From: Rhodoferax sp.
Lineage (GTDB): Bacteria > Pseudomonadota > Gammaproteobacteria > Burkholderiales > Burkholderiaceae_C
Direction of reading: 5' to 3'
Assembly (NCBI RefSeq): GCF_025354435.1
Contig: NZ_JANXMU010000032.1
Location: forward strand, 124,001-188,000
DNA: 64,000 nt
Shown: in pieces, positions 1 through 11,826 of the stretch
Layout: each line of letters opens with the position of its first letter
How positions within the stretch are numbered: the first letter of the stretch is position 1
Position numbers and translations under genes: made by a program
The notes under the pieces: generated by a model
Databases searched by the model: none
Told to the model about the DNA's origin: nothing
What the model saw: only the letters and a program-made list of their open reading frames with translations

Positions 1-316
1 TGTGCTCCAGGCCGGTGGTTTCGGTGTCCAGCACCAGCAGGCGCTTCACGCCCTGGGCGGGTGCGGCGGCAAATTCCCGTTGCGGCACCAGGCGGCGCAG
101 CACACGGTAGTCGGGGTGTTGTTCGAGTTGCAAAGCCAAGGCTTCGGCATTGTCGGCAGGCGGGGCAAGCACGACAGCCACAGCGGCAACGGCAGGGGCT
201 GGAGCCGGTGCGGTCACCGTCTCAGGGGCCTCGTTGAACAGCAGGCTGAGTTGCTGCTGTGGGTCGGCCGCCGGGGACTTGCGGGTGCGGGGCTGCTTGG
301 CCGGGGAAGAAGGCAT
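1..316 (-). CDS. 3'-5' exonuclease (DNA polymerase III epsilon / DnaQ-like), partial, N-terminal part only
   Basis: Reverse-strand translation from ATG at 316 gives MPSSPAKQPRTRKS...REFAAAPAQGVKRLLVLDTETTGLEH; the LDTETTGLE ExoI motif is typical of DEDDh exonucleases; runs off the window edge. Confidence 0.7.
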   Translation of the reverse strand, partial: MPSSPAKQPRTRKSPAADPQQQLSLLFNEAPETVTAPAPAPAVAAVAVVLAPPADNAEALALQLEQHPDYRVLRRLVPQREFAAAPAQGVKRLLVLDTETTGLEH

Positions 317-395
317 CGGATGGCGCACAAGAGAGGAAGGGCCGCGAGTGTAGCCGCCCTGCCCTCTGTGTCTGGCCGTCAGCCCCTTAGCTGCG

Positions 396-1045
396 TCACG
401 CCAGCACGATGGCTTCGCGCGACAGGCCGTCGATCTTGCCGGTAATGCCGGTCAGCACGTTGGCCACCACCGCAAACTCACGGCCAAAATTACCGGCGCG
501 GGCAGCGATGACCAGGGCGTTGAAACTTACCACCTTGGCTTCGCGGGCGACGTTCTGGATGTCGTTGACGATGCCGCTGAGCTCGCGCTTCATGCTGTCG
601 GATTGGGTTTTGCTGATGTCGTCGAACACGGTGGTGGCCTTGTTCAGGGCCTCCAGCACCGCGTCGGTGTGCTCCACCACCTGGGCCACCGAGGCGGCTT
701 GGCGCGGGTCGCGCTGGGCGATGTGGTCCAGGGCTGTACGCACCAGTTTGGTGAACGTCTGGATGTTGCCACCCACGCCCTGTACGTCGTGGTACACGGC
801 TTCGACCTTGCGGGCGCTGGCTTCGTCGAGCTTTTTGAGCATTTGCAGCAGCGTGGCCTGGCTGTCGGAAAACAGGCTCAGCGTGCGCTCGGCCGCCTGC
901 AGCTGGGCCTTGTCGCCCTGCGCTGCCAGCACGGTTTGCAGCACCATGCGCTGCGACAACATGCGTTGGCGGGCCGCGAGGTTGACGGTGGACAGACCCG
1001 TGTTATCGGGCATGGTGGTGGCCAAGGACCGGGCACTGGAATACA
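396..1045 (-). CDS. PilJ-type (type IV pili MCP N-terminal domain) protein with shortened MCP-like C-terminus
   Basis: ORF 396..1094; NLAARQRMLSQRMVLQ PilJ-like motif and a degenerate chemoreceptor tip (SFNALVIAARAGNFGREFAVVAN); exact start uncertain. Confidence 0.7.
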
Positions 1046-1122
1046 TAAAGACTTTCGCAAAGAGCGGCAGGAGGATTCCCGTCGCTCTTGTCACGCAAAG
1101 CCCATGCCACCGTTACATCAGC

Positions 1123-2112
1123 TTACGCAAACTCCTCGGTATCCACCTCGGACTGCGACTGCGCGTTGTAGCGGCCTGCGGTAATGGCGCGGGGGGCCAT
1201 GAGCGCGTCCAGCCGGGCCAGCACCTGGGGCGAGAGCTGCACATCGGCGGCGGCTAGGTCTTCATCCAGGTGGTCGATACGGGTAGTGCCGGGGATGGGG
1301 ATGATGTGCTCGCCCTGCTGCAGCAGCCAGGCAATCGCCAACTGGGCCAGGGTGCAACCGGCATCCTGGGCGATGGCCTTCAAACCACCCAGCAAACCCA
1401 AGTTGACGGCGTAGTTCTCAGGGGTAAAGCGGGGCATGGTGCGGCGGATGTCTTTGGCATTCAGCGTGGAAACGTCGGTCAGCGCGCCGGTCAAAAATCC
1501 GCGCGCCACCGGGCTAAAGGCCACAAAGGCGGTGCCCAGTTCCTTGCAGGCTTGCAGCACCGCGATTTCGGGGTTGCGCGTCCACAGCGAATACTCGGTT
1601 TGCAGCGCGATGATGGGGTGCACGGCATGCGCTTTGCGCAGGGTACTGGCCGACACCTCAGACAGACCGATAGTCTGGATCTTGCCCTGGCGGACCAGGT
1701 CCGACAGCGCACCCACACTGTCTTCGATGGGCACGGTTTTGTCCCAGCGGTGCAGGTAGTACAGGTCGATCACATCGGTACGCAGGCGACGCAGCGCGTC
1801 TTCGCAGGTGCGCTGGATGGTGGCCGGGCGGCCATCGATGACGCGCTTGCCGTCCACGCCGGTCATGCCACATTTGCTGGCCAGGGTGAAGCGGCGGCGG
1901 TGCTTGGACAGCACTTTGCCGACCAGGTCTTCGTTCGCGCCAAAGCCGTACAGGGCGGCGGTGTCGAACAAGGTCACGCCGCGGTCCAGGGCGTGCAGCA
2001 GCACGGCTTCGCCCTGCTCTGCCGAAACCGGCGCACCGTATGCGTGGCTGAGGTTCATGCAGCCCAGGCCGATGGCGGCGACGTTAAAGGGGCCGAGTTG
2101 TCTGTTTTTCAT
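1123..2112 (-). CDS. aldo/keto reductase
   Basis: MKNRQLGPFNVAAIGLGCMNLSHAYG...DLYYLHRWD...; ATG at 2112. Confidence 0.9.
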   Translation of the reverse strand: MKNRQLGPFNVAAIGLGCMNLSHAYGAPVSAEQGEAVLLHALDRGVTLFDTAALYGFGANEDLVGKVLSKHRRRFTLASKCGMTGVDGKRVIDGRPATIQRTCEDALRRLRTDVIDLYYLHRWDKTVPIEDSVGALSDLVRQGKIQTIGLSEVSASTLRKAHAVHPIIALQTEYSLWTRNPEIAVLQACKELGTAFVAFSPVARGFLTGALTDVSTLNAKDIRRTMPRFTPENYAVNLGLLGGLKAIAQDAGCTLAQLAIAWLLQQGEHIIPIPGTTRIDHLDEDLAAADVQLSPQVLARLDALMAPRAITAGRYNAQSQSEVDTEEFA

Positions 2113-2174
2113 AGTAAAAAGTCCTTCTGGCGCTTGTATTACATGCACGAGTAGCTATAAATTAAGTAGCAAAT
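2113..2174 (+). repeat. Family A repeat copy (between RND and AKR genes)
   Basis: Minus strand reads TTTGCTACTTAATTTATAGCTACTCGTGCATGTAATACAAGCGCCAGAAGGACTTTTT, matching the reverse complement of the family A consensus with divergence. Confidence 0.6.
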
Positions 2175-5100
2175 CAGGCTTCCACCACTTCCGGTGTCGT
2201 GACCGGGCCGGTGCCGCTGAAGCGCTCCAGGGTCAAATAAATCACCGGGGTGATGAACAGCGTGATGGCCTGCGAAAACACCAGGCCGCCCACCACCGCC
2301 AAGCCCAGAGGCTGGCGCAGCTCGGCACCGGCACCCAGGCCCAGTGCGATAGGCAGTGCACCCATCAGCGCGGCCATGGTGGTCATCATGATGGGCCGGA
2401 ACCGCAGGATGCACGCAGTGCGGATGGCTTCGGCCGGGGTCATGCCCTGGTGGCGCTGGGCCTCCAGCGCAAAGTCGATCATCATGATGGCGTTCTTTTT
2501 GACGATACCGATCAGCAGCACGATGCCGATGGTGGCGATCAGGGTCAGATCCTGGCCAAAAATCATCAGCGTAGCCAGCGCCCCCACCGCCGCCGACGGC
2601 AGGCCCGCCAGAATGGTCAGGGGGTGGATGTAGCTCTCGTACAGCACGCCCAGCAGCACGTAGATCACCAGCAAGGCGGCGATGACCAGGATGGTCTGGC
2701 TGCCCTGCGAGCTTTGGAACACTGCCGCGTCACCGCCGTAGCTGGTGATGATGCTGCTGGGCAGCGCAATCGCCAGCCGGGCCGCGTCGATCTTGGCCGT
2801 GGCATCGCCCAGGGCCGCGCCGGGTGCCAGATTGAACGACACCGTGACCGCCTGCAACTGGCCTACGTGGTTGATGGCGGTAGCGCCCACCGTGCGGGTG
2901 ACGGTGGTGAAGCTGGTCATGGGCACCAAGGCACCGGTGTTGGAGCGCACATAAATGCCATTCAGGGCGCGCTCGTCCTCCTTGGCATCGGGGGCCACTT
3001 CCATGATGACTTGGTAGCTGTCGGTGGGCAGGTAGATGGTGGACACTTGGCGCTCGCCAAACGCACTGAACAGCGCGGTGCGGATGGTGTCGATGGACAC
3101 GCCCAGGGTATTGGCGGCATCGCGGTCGATCTTCAGCTGGGCGATCAGGCCGCGCATCTGCGCATCGCTGGTGACATCGCGGAACAGCGGGTCGCCGCGC
3201 AACTGGTCTTGCAGCTTGGTGGCCCATACATTGAGCTCATCGGCCTTGATGCTCTGCATGATGTACTGGTACTGGGCCTTGCTCTGGCGCCCGCCCAGCT
3301 GCAGGTTTTGCACCGGCCGCATGAACACATTGATGCCCGCCACGGTGCGCAGCTTCTTGCGCAGACCTTCCACCACCACTTTCATCTTGGGCCGCTCATT
3401 CTGGGGCTTCAAGTTGATGAACATGCGCCCGGTGTTTTGCGAGCCGTTGCCGCCGTTGAACGAGCTGACGGTCAGCACATTCGGGTCGGCGCGGACGATG
3501 GCCGCTGCAGCCTCTTGCAGCTTAACCATGGCGGGGAAGGAGATGTCTTCGGCGGACTCGGTGGTCACCTGGATCTGGCCAATGTCTTCTTCGGGGAAAA
3601 AGCCCTTGGGGATGACCATCACCAGCCAGACGGTGGCCACCAGGGTCACTGCCGCCAAACCCAGCACGATGTTGCGGTGGCGCAGTGCTGCGTCCAGCCA
3701 GCGGGTGTAGCCGGCCAGAAACTTGTTGAAACCGACTTCGAACGCATGGACGATGCGGCCTGGTGGCTTTTTGTGGGTTTCGTCGCTCAGGAAACGGCTG
3801 GCCATCATGGGCACCAGGGTCAGCGACACAAAGGCCGACACCACGATGGACAAGCCCACCACCACCGCAAATTCGTGGAACAGCAGGCCAATCACGCCAG
3901 GCATGAAGAAGATCGGGATGAACACCGCAATCAGCGAGGTGGACATGGAAATAATCGTAAAACCCACCGCCCGCGAGCCGCGCAGGGCCGCCTGGAAGGG
4001 GGGCACGCCCTCCTCCACCAGCCGGATGATTTCCTCCAGCACCACGATGGCATCGTCCACCACCAGACCAACGGCCAGCGTCAGGCCCAGCAAAGAGATG
4101 TTGTCCAGGCTGTAGTTCATGCCCCACAGCAGCGCCACCGCACCGACCAGCGACACCGGCAGCGACAACGCAGGAATCACCGTGGCCACAAAGCGGCGCA
4201 GAAACAAGAAGATCACCAGCACCACCAGCACGATGGTGCCCACCAGGGTCAGCGATACGTCGTGCAAGGCCTCGCGCACCGACTTGGAACGGTCGTTCAC
4301 CGGGGTCATCTTCACCGACTGGGGCATTTGCGCCTGCAAATTGGGCAAGGCGGCCAGCAGCGAATCCACCACCTTCACGGTGTTGGCTCCTGGCTGGCGT
4401 TGCACGGCCAGGGTGATGGAGGCTTCGCCATTCAGCGTGGCCCAGCTTTTCAGGGTTTCCAGGCTATCTTCAACGCTAGCCACATCTTTCAAGCGCACCG
4501 TGTTGCCGCCCTTGCTGCTGACGATCAGGTTGGAAAAGTCGGCGGCGTTGCGCAGTTGCCGGTTGGCTTGCAACACCAGGGTTTGCTGCGGGCCATCCAG
4601 CGTGCCCACGGGGGTGTTGACGTTGGCGGACTTGAGCACGCTGCTCAGGTCGTCCAGGCCCAGGTTGCGAACCGCCAGGGCCTGCGGATTCACCCGCACC
4701 CGCACGGCATAGCGCTTGGCACCAAAAATATTCACCTGCGCTACGCCGTCGATGGTGGAGAAGGTGGGCGAGATCAGGTGCTCGGCAAAGTCTTGCAGGT
4801 CCGACGGGGTGAGTGACGGCGAGGTCATGGCCACCAGCAGAATCGGCGCATCCGCCGGATTCACCTTGCGGTACGACGGCGGATTGGTCATGTCGGTGGG
4901 CAGCGAGCGCTGGGCCCGCAGCAAGGCGGCCTGCACATCCACCGCCGCCGCGTCGATATTGCGGCCTTCGTCAAATTCGAGGGTCAGCGAGGTGCTGCCC
5001 AGGGTGCTGGTGGAGCTGATGGTTTTCAGGCCCGGCACGGTCTGGAACTGCTTCTCCAAGATCAGCGCCACCGAGCTGGCCATGGTCTCGGGGCTGGCGC

Positions 5101-5257
5101 CGGGCAGACTGGCAGACACGTTGATCACCGGTGTGTCGTAGCTGGGCAAGGCCGCCACCGGAATGCTGCGGTAGCCAATCACCCCGGCCAACACGATGGC
5201 CAGGTTCAGCAGTACCGTCATCACCGGACGGCGGATAAAGAGTTCAGAGAAGTTCAT
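2174..5257 (-). CDS. RND multidrug efflux permease (MdtB/MdtC/MuxB-like)
   Basis: 1027 aa; MNFSELFIRRPVMTVLLNLAIVLAGVIGYRSIPVAALPSYDTPVI...; HAE1 family pattern. Confidence 0.92.
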   Translation of the reverse strand: MNFSELFIRRPVMTVLLNLAIVLAGVIGYRSIPVAALPSYDTPVINVSASLPGASPETMASSVALILEKQFQTVPGLKTISSTSTLGSTSLTLEFDEGRNIDAAAVDVQAALLRAQRSLPTDMTNPPSYRKVNPADAPILLVAMTSPSLTPSDLQDFAEHLISPTFSTIDGVAQVNIFGAKRYAVRVRVNPQALAVRNLGLDDLSSVLKSANVNTPVGTLDGPQQTLVLQANRQLRNAADFSNLIVSSKGGNTVRLKDVASVEDSLETLKSWATLNGEASITLAVQRQPGANTVKVVDSLLAALPNLQAQMPQSVKMTPVNDRSKSVREALHDVSLTLVGTIVLVVLVIFLFLRRFVATVIPALSLPVSLVGAVALLWGMNYSLDNISLLGLTLAVGLVVDDAIVVLEEIIRLVEEGVPPFQAALRGSRAVGFTIISMSTSLIAVFIPIFFMPGVIGLLFHEFAVVVGLSIVVSAFVSLTLVPMMASRFLSDETHKKPPGRIVHAFEVGFNKFLAGYTRWLDAALRHRNIVLGLAAVTLVATVWLVMVIPKGFFPEEDIGQIQVTTESAEDISFPAMVKLQEAAAAIVRADPNVLTVSSFNGGNGSQNTGRMFINLKPQNERPKMKVVVEGLRKKLRTVAGINVFMRPVQNLQLGGRQSKAQYQYIMQSIKADELNVWATKLQDQLRGDPLFRDVTSDAQMRGLIAQLKIDRDAANTLGVSIDTIRTALFSAFGERQVSTIYLPTDSYQVIMEVAPDAKEDERALNGIYVRSNTGALVPMTSFTTVTRTVGATAINHVGQLQAVTVSFNLAPGAALGDATAKIDAARLAIALPSSIITSYGGDAAVFQSSQGSQTILVIAALLVIYVLLGVLYESYIHPLTILAGLPSAAVGALATLMIFGQDLTLIATIGIVLLIGIVKKNAIMMIDFALEAQRHQGMTPAEAIRTACILRFRPIMMTTMAALMGALPIALGLGAGAELRQPLGLAVVGGLVFSQAITLFITPVIYLTLERFSGTGPVTTPEVVEA

Positions 5258-5264
5258 GGTGCAT

Positions 5265-6473
5265 TCACGGTGCGGTAGGCTTGGAAGCGTCCGTGGCAGG
5301 GGCGCTGGCGGCCGGTTTGGGGTCAGCTGCCCGTTCCACCAAGCGCGCGCCGGGGCGCACGTTTTGCTTGCCCTCTACCACCACTCTGTCGTTGGCCTGC
5401 AGGCCGGTCACCGCTGCGTCCAGGCCTTGGGCGTAAACCAGTTGCACGGGTTTGGACACTGCCTTGCCGTCTTCCAGGGTGTAGACGACGGTGCCGCGTG
5501 CGCCCTGGATCAAGGCCGCCTGGGGCACTACCACCGCGCCCTTGAGCACGTTGACGGTTTGCGATACCTCGACAAACGCGCCGGGCCAGAGCTTGCCTTC
5601 CTTGTTGTCAAACACCGCTTTGGCCTTGAGCGAGCCCGAGCTGGCATCCACCAGGTTGTCGACAAACTGCAACCGCCCTTTGAACACGCCGCCGTTGTCG
5701 GTCAGGGTGGCCGTCACCGGTGCGCCTTCGCCCTTCAAGGCGGCCAGGGCATCGCCCAGGTTGCGCTGGGGCAGGCTGAACGCCACGCCCATCGGGTCAA
5801 GCTGGGTAATCGTCACCAGGGTGGTCACGTTGGCCTGCACAGCGCTGCCTGCCGACACCGGCACCAGCCCCGCGCGCCCGGCGTGGGGGGCGGTAATGCG
5901 GTCAAACGACAGCGCCACCTTGGCCGCGTCGATGGCGGCCTGGTCGGCGGCCAGGGTGGCAGTAAGGCCATCAACCCCGGCTTGCGAGGTGTCCAGCGCA
6001 CCTTGCGAAATAAAGTTTTGCGCCAGCAGATCCTTGCTGCGGGCCAATTGGCGCTTGGCATCGGCCAGCGCAGCCGTGTCCTTGGCCAACTGGGCGCGGG
6101 CCTTGGCCAGGTTGGCCTCATCGGCGCGCGCGTCCAGGGTGAACATCAACTGGTCGGCCTTGACGAACTGGCCCTCTTGGATATGCACCTTGGCCACCAC
6201 GCTGGTCACCTGGGCCTTCACGTCCACGCTGGTCAGCGCCGTCACCGTGCCGGTGGCTTTGAGCACCACAGGCAGATCGCGCTGCTGGGCCAAGGCGGTG
6301 GTTACCGTGACGGGAGCACCCGCCGCGGAGGCCGCTCCCGCAGGCGCAGATGCCGTCGCGGCAGCCGAGGCACCGGCCGCGGGCGCAGCCACGTCGGACT
6401 TGCCGGAGCAACCCCACAAGCCCAGGGCCACCAGGCCGCAGACGGTATTCAAAACAAGAGGAGCAGTCTTCAT
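5265..6473 (-). CDS. RND efflux periplasmic adaptor (MdtA-like, lipoprotein)
   Basis: MKTAPLVLNTVCGLVALGLWGCSGK lipobox; VTVTTALAQQRDLPVVLKATGTVTALTSVDVKAQV adaptor hairpin; ATG at 6473. Confidence 0.9.
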   Translation of the reverse strand: MKTAPLVLNTVCGLVALGLWGCSGKSDVAAPAAGASAAATASAPAGAASAAGAPVTVTTALAQQRDLPVVLKATGTVTALTSVDVKAQVTSVVAKVHIQEGQFVKADQLMFTLDARADEANLAKARAQLAKDTAALADAKRQLARSKDLLAQNFISQGALDTSQAGVDGLTATLAADQAAIDAAKVALSFDRITAPHAGRAGLVPVSAGSAVQANVTTLVTITQLDPMGVAFSLPQRNLGDALAALKGEGAPVTATLTDNGGVFKGRLQFVDNLVDASSGSLKAKAVFDNKEGKLWPGAFVEVSQTVNVLKGAVVVPQAALIQGARGTVVYTLEDGKAVSKPVQLVYAQGLDAAVTGLQANDRVVVEGKQNVRPGARLVERAADPKPAASAPATDASKPTAP

Positions 6474-6943
6474 GGTGCGTGAATGGGTTCGGTGGATTCG
6501 GATAGGGGTCGGAAAATACGCCAAAGTACGGCCAGCCCGGCTTGCAATGTCTGTTGCTCCTGCGGTGTACAGACTGCCAAAACCGCTTTAAGTTCACCCT
6601 GCGCCCGGTTCTGTATCGCCGCCAACTGCGCCACACCGGCCGTGGTGGTTTCCAGCCGGGAGCAGCGGCGGTCACCCGTAGCGGTTTGCGGCTGCACCAA
6701 CCCGGCCTGCACCAGGCGGTCCGCCATGGCCGAGGCGGTAGGCATGGTCACCCCCAAAAACACCGCAATATCGCCCATGGCACAGCCGGGGCGGCGGGAG
6801 ATGAAGTTGAGGCAGCGGAACTGCGGAACCGACAAACTACCTTCGACTCCATGGCGCATCGACGTACGGATCGCATCCATCACGGCAGGGACCACGTCCA
6901 TCACCTTGGCGGCTGAATCTTGGGCAGTTAAACAGGTTTTCAA
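6470..6943 (-). CDS. MarR family transcriptional regulator
   Basis: LSVPQFRCLNFISRRPGCAMGDIAVFLGVTMPTASAMADRLVQAGLVQ; overlaps adaptor start by ATGA; start codon (TTG) uncertain. Confidence 0.85.
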   Translation of the reverse strand: MKTCLTAQDSAAKVMDVVPAVMDAIRTSMRHGVEGSLSVPQFRCLNFISRRPGCAMGDIAVFLGVTMPTASAMADRLVQAGLVQPQTATGDRRCSRLETTTAGVAQLAAIQNRAQGELKAVLAVCTPQEQQTLQAGLAVLWRIFRPLSESTEPIHAP

Positions 6944-7110
6944 GGAAGTAACAGAAAGTAAATCAAATGGATGGGCACCGGTTTATAAACGCAAAAGAAC
7001 AGAAATACTTAGCCCAACTAACTTAAATGCTAAAACCAGCCGTATCGGCCTGCTTGGCCGTGCATCTCTGGCTTACTTATTCCGCATAAGACCCAGCAGT
7101 TAACCCAGAG

Positions 7111-7178
7111 TTTTTAAGCTTTTTAGGCCTCTAGCCCATATTGCGCCTGCACAAGCCGCTCTATTATTGATAGTAAAC
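7111..7178 (+). repeat. Family A repeat copy upstream of GST gene
   Basis: tttttaagctttttaggcctctagcccatattgcgcctgcacaagccgctctattattgatagtaaa. Confidence 0.75.
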
Positions 7179-7189
7179 CCAAGGAAGCC

Positions 7190-7858
7190 ATGCTTACCGT
7201 CCACCATCTGAACAATTCCCGCTCGCAGCGCGTGCTGTGGCTGCTGGAAGAACTGGAACTGCCCTACCAGCTGGAGAAATACCAGCGCGATGCCACCACC
7301 ATGCTCGCCCCGCCCAGCCTGCGCAAAGTGCACCCGCTGGGCAAATCGCCGGTGGTGACGGATGGCGATATGGTGCTGGCCGAATCCGGCGCCATCATCG
7401 AGACGCTGATCGAGCACTACGGCCAGGGTCGCCTCGCGCCCGCCCTGGGCACGCCCGAACGGCTGCGTTACCGCTACTGGCTGCACTACGCCGAAGGCTC
7501 GGCCATGCCGCCGCTGCTGCTCAAGCTGGTGTTCGACAAGATCGAATCCACGCCCATGCCTTTCTTCGTGAAACCCATCGCCAAAGCCATCAGCGGCAAG
7601 GTTAAAAGCAGCTTCATCCTGCCGCAAATCACCACCCACCTGGACTTCATGGAAGCCGAGCTGGGCAAAAGCCTGTGGTTTGCCGGCGAGGAATTCAGCG
7701 GGGCCGACATCCAGCTCAGCTTCCCCCTGGAAGCCGCCGCTGCCCGCGGAGGCCTGGATGCCAGCCGCCCCCGGTTGATAGCCTATCTGGCCCGCATCCA
7801 CGCCCGGCCTGCGTACCAGCGGGCGCTGGCCAAGGGCGGGCCGTTTACCTTGGGTTGA
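7190..7858 (+). CDS. glutathione S-transferase
   Basis: MLTVHHLNNSRSQRVLWLLEELELPYQLEKYQRD; GST N-terminal thioredoxin fold. Confidence 0.92.
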   Translation: MLTVHHLNNSRSQRVLWLLEELELPYQLEKYQRDATTMLAPPSLRKVHPLGKSPVVTDGDMVLAESGAIIETLIEHYGQGRLAPALGTPERLRYRYWLHYAEGSAMPPLLLKLVFDKIESTPMPFFVKPIAKAISGKVKSSFILPQITTHLDFMEAELGKSLWFAGEEFSGADIQLSFPLEAAAARGGLDASRPRLIAYLARIHARPAYQRALAKGGPFTLG

Positions 7859-8821
7859 TTACCCCGCAGCGTTGAGCTGCTGCTCCAACTGGTGCAGCAC
7901 GCGGTAGCACGGCAGCACCTTGGCGACGCTGCTGTTGGGTTCGCGGCCTTCGCGGATGGCGGCGAAGAATTCGCGGTCTTGCAGCTCGATGCCGTTCATC
8001 GACACCGCCACCTGGCTCACGTCGATTTTTTCGTCCTTGCCGGTAAACAGGTCGTCGTAGCGGGCCAGGTAGGTCGCCGTGTCGCCTATGTAGCGGAAGT
8101 AGGTGCCCAACGGGCCGTCGTTGTTGAAGCTCAGACTCAGCGTGCAGATCGCGCCGTTGGCGGCCTTGAGCTGGATGCTCATGTCCATCGCAATGCCCAG
8201 GGCCGGGTGGATCGGGCCTTGCACGGCGTGGGCCTGCACGATGGGGCTACCCGCCTGGTAGGCAAACAAATCGACCGTGTGGGCTGCGTGGTGCCACAGC
8301 AGATGGTCGGTCCAGCTACGGGCCTGGCCCAGCGCGTTGGTGTTGGTGCGGCGGAAGAAATAGGTTTGCACATCCATTTGCTGGATGTTGAAAGCACCCG
8401 CCTTGATTTGGTTGTGCACGTACTGGTGGCTGGGGTTGAAGCGGCGGGTGTGGCCCACCATGGCCACCAGGCCCGACGTAGCGGCAAAGGCGGCCACCTC
8501 CTCGGCACCGGCCAAGCTATCGGCCAGTGGAATCTCTACCTGCACATGTTTGCCTGCCTGCAGGCACTGCAGGGTTTGCTCAGCATGGATTTGCGTGGGC
8601 GTACACAAAATCACGGCATCCACCTCGGGCAGCGCCAAGCTTTCGGCCAGGTCGTTGGTGATGTGTTTAATGCCGTATTTATCGGCCACTTCGCGGGTTT
8701 TCTCCATGTCGCGGCCAATCACCGACACGGCTTCCACGCCGTCGATCAACGCAATTGCGTCCAGGTGTTTGGTGCCGAAAGCGCCTGCGCCCGCCAGGGC
8801 GACTTTGATCGTTTTAGCCAT
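7859..8821 (-). CDS. pmdC: 4-carboxy-2-hydroxymuconate-6-semialdehyde dehydrogenase (Gfo/Idh/MocA family)
   Basis: MAKTIKVALAGAGAFGTKHLDAIALIDGVEAVSVIG; adjacent to PmdAB-type dioxygenase genes. Confidence 0.88.
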   Translation of the reverse strand: MAKTIKVALAGAGAFGTKHLDAIALIDGVEAVSVIGRDMEKTREVADKYGIKHITNDLAESLALPEVDAVILCTPTQIHAEQTLQCLQAGKHVQVEIPLADSLAGAEEVAAFAATSGLVAMVGHTRRFNPSHQYVHNQIKAGAFNIQQMDVQTYFFRRTNTNALGQARSWTDHLLWHHAAHTVDLFAYQAGSPIVQAHAVQGPIHPALGIAMDMSIQLKAANGAICTLSLSFNNDGPLGTYFRYIGDTATYLARYDDLFTGKDEKIDVSQVAVSMNGIELQDREFFAAIREGREPNSSVAKVLPCYRVLHQLEQQLNAAG

Positions 8822-10120
<1,299 letters not shown>

Positions 10121-10121
<1 letters not shown>

Positions 10122-11035
10122 TATTTCTCCTCCGGCCAGTAAAGGCGGTTGGGGTTGTCGACCAACAGCTTTTGCTGCAATTCGGCGGTGGGGGCAATGT
10201 GCGGGATGAAGTCCACCAGCAGGCCGTCGTCGGGCATGTGGTCCTTCAGGTTGGGGTGGGGCCAGTCGGTACCCCAGAGCACGCGGTCGGGAAACTGCTC
10301 GACGATGCGCTTGGCAAACGGGATCACGTCCAAGTAGGCATTTTGTTCGCCGTTCAAGGCCTTGGGGCCGGTCACGCTCAGGCGTTCGGGGCAGGTCACC
10401 TTGCTCCACACATTGCTATGCTCGCGCATGAACTTCTCGAACAGCGCGAACTGCGGGCCGTCTACCGGCAGCGCCACGTCGGGGCGGCCCATGTGGTCCA
10501 CCACCACGGTAGTGGGCAGCGCAGTAAAGAAGTCCCACAGCTCGGGCAGGTCTACCGCCTCAAAGTAGATCACCACATGCCAGCCCCAGGCATGGATGCG
10601 GGTGACGATTTCCAGCAGCTCGTCCTTGGGGGTAAAGTCCACCAGCCGCTTGACGAAGTTAAAGCGCACGCCGCGCACACCGGCATCGTGCATAGCCTGA
10701 ATTTCTGCATCGCTGATGCTGCGTTTGACGGTGGCCACGCCACGCGCCTTGCCATTCGCGGCCTTCAGCGCATCGACCATGGCGCTGTTGTCCGAGCCGT
10801 GGCAGGTGGCCTGCACCACCACGTTCTTGGCAAACCCCAGATGGTCGCGCAGGGCGAACAGCTGGGCTTTGGAGGCATCGCAGGGGGTGTACTTGCGCTC
10901 GGGGGCGAACGGGAACTCCGCGCCAGGGCCGAACACGTGGCAGTGCGCATCCACAGCGCCTGCGGGCAGCACAAAGCGGGGTTTGCTGGGGCCGGTGTAC
11001 CAGTCCATCCAGCCGGGGGTCTTGGTAAATTCCAT
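10121..11035 (-). CDS. pmdD: 2-pyrone-4,6-dicarboxylate hydrolase (amidohydrolase)
   Basis: MEFTKTPGWMDWYTGPSKPRFVLPAGAVDAHCHVFGPGAEFPFAPERKYTP; GGAGG Shine-Dalgarno upstream of ATG 11035; TAATG overlap with pmdA. Confidence 0.9.
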
Positions 11036-11053
11036 CAAAGTCACCTCCATCAA

Positions 11054-11121
11054 TTGCTATTAACTTGATAGCTACTAGCGTAGGTACAACATACGCCAGA
11101 GGCCGATTTTCTTTAAATTTA
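11054..11121 (-). repeat. Family A repeat copy; its distal AAATTTA supplies the pmdF stop codon
   Basis: caattgctattaacttgatagctactagcgtaggtacaacatacgccagaggccgattttctttaaattta. Confidence 0.8.
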
Positions 11122-11808
11122 GTCGATGTACTTCAAACCGGCTTTTTCCAGCGGCTCGCGCATCTTGTACATGTCCAGGCCCAGCACACCGGCCGCCAGC
11201 TTGGCGCGCTTTTCGCCTTCGAAGCTTTCGCGGTGCTCGGCCGTCTCGGCCACCTGCATGGCGATGGCTGCGGGCACCACCACGATGCCGTCCACGTCGG
11301 CAATCACCACGTCACCGGGGTTGACGATGGCACCAGCGCAGATGATCTGCACGTTGACCGAACCCAGCGTAGCCTTGATCGTGCCCTTGGCGTGGATGGC
11401 TTTGCTAAACACCGGGAAGCCCATTTTTTGCAGCTCGTCCACGTCACGCACACCACCGTCGATGATCAGGCCCTTGGCACCGCGGGCCTGGAAGCTGGTG
11501 GCCAGCAGGTCGCCGAAGAAGCCGTCTTCGTTCTCGGTGGTGCAGGCGGCCACGGCCACGTCACCGGGCTGCAACTGCTCTGCAGCCACGTGCATCATCC
11601 AGTTGTCGCCGGGCTGCAGCAGCACGGTGACTGCGGTGCCGCAGATGCGCGCGCCCTGGTAGACGGGGCGCATGTAAGGCTTCATCAGGCCGACGCGGCC
11701 CATGGCCTCGTGGATGGTGGCCACGCCGAGTTTGGACAGGCGCTCTACGGCGGCCGGGTCGGCGCGGACGATGTTGCGTTTGACGATGCCGAGGTTGTTC
11801 ATGCTCAT
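11119..11808 (-). CDS. pmdF: 4-carboxy-4-hydroxy-2-oxoadipate aldolase / oxaloacetate decarboxylase
   Basis: [50 protein letters not shown]; LigK/HMG aldolase family, within pmd operon. Confidence 0.9.
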   Translation of the reverse strand: MSMNNLGIVKRNIVRADPAAVERLSKLGVATIHEAMGRVGLMKPYMRPVYQGARICGTAVTVLLQPGDNWMMHVAAEQLQPGDVAVAACTTENEDGFFGDLLATSFQARGAKGLIIDGGVRDVDELQKMGFPVFSKAIHAKGTIKATLGSVNVQIICAGAIVNPGDVVIADVDGIVVVPAAIAMQVAETAEHRESFEGEKRAKLAAGVLGLDMYKMREPLEKAGLKYID

Positions 11809-11826
11809 AGGGATCTCCTGAATGGT

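Noticed and set aside
1808-4816. 1002-aa plus-strand ORF opposite the RND permease
   Set aside because: His/Gln/Gly-rich composition typical of antisense frames of GC-rich genes; the minus strand encodes an unambiguous RND pump
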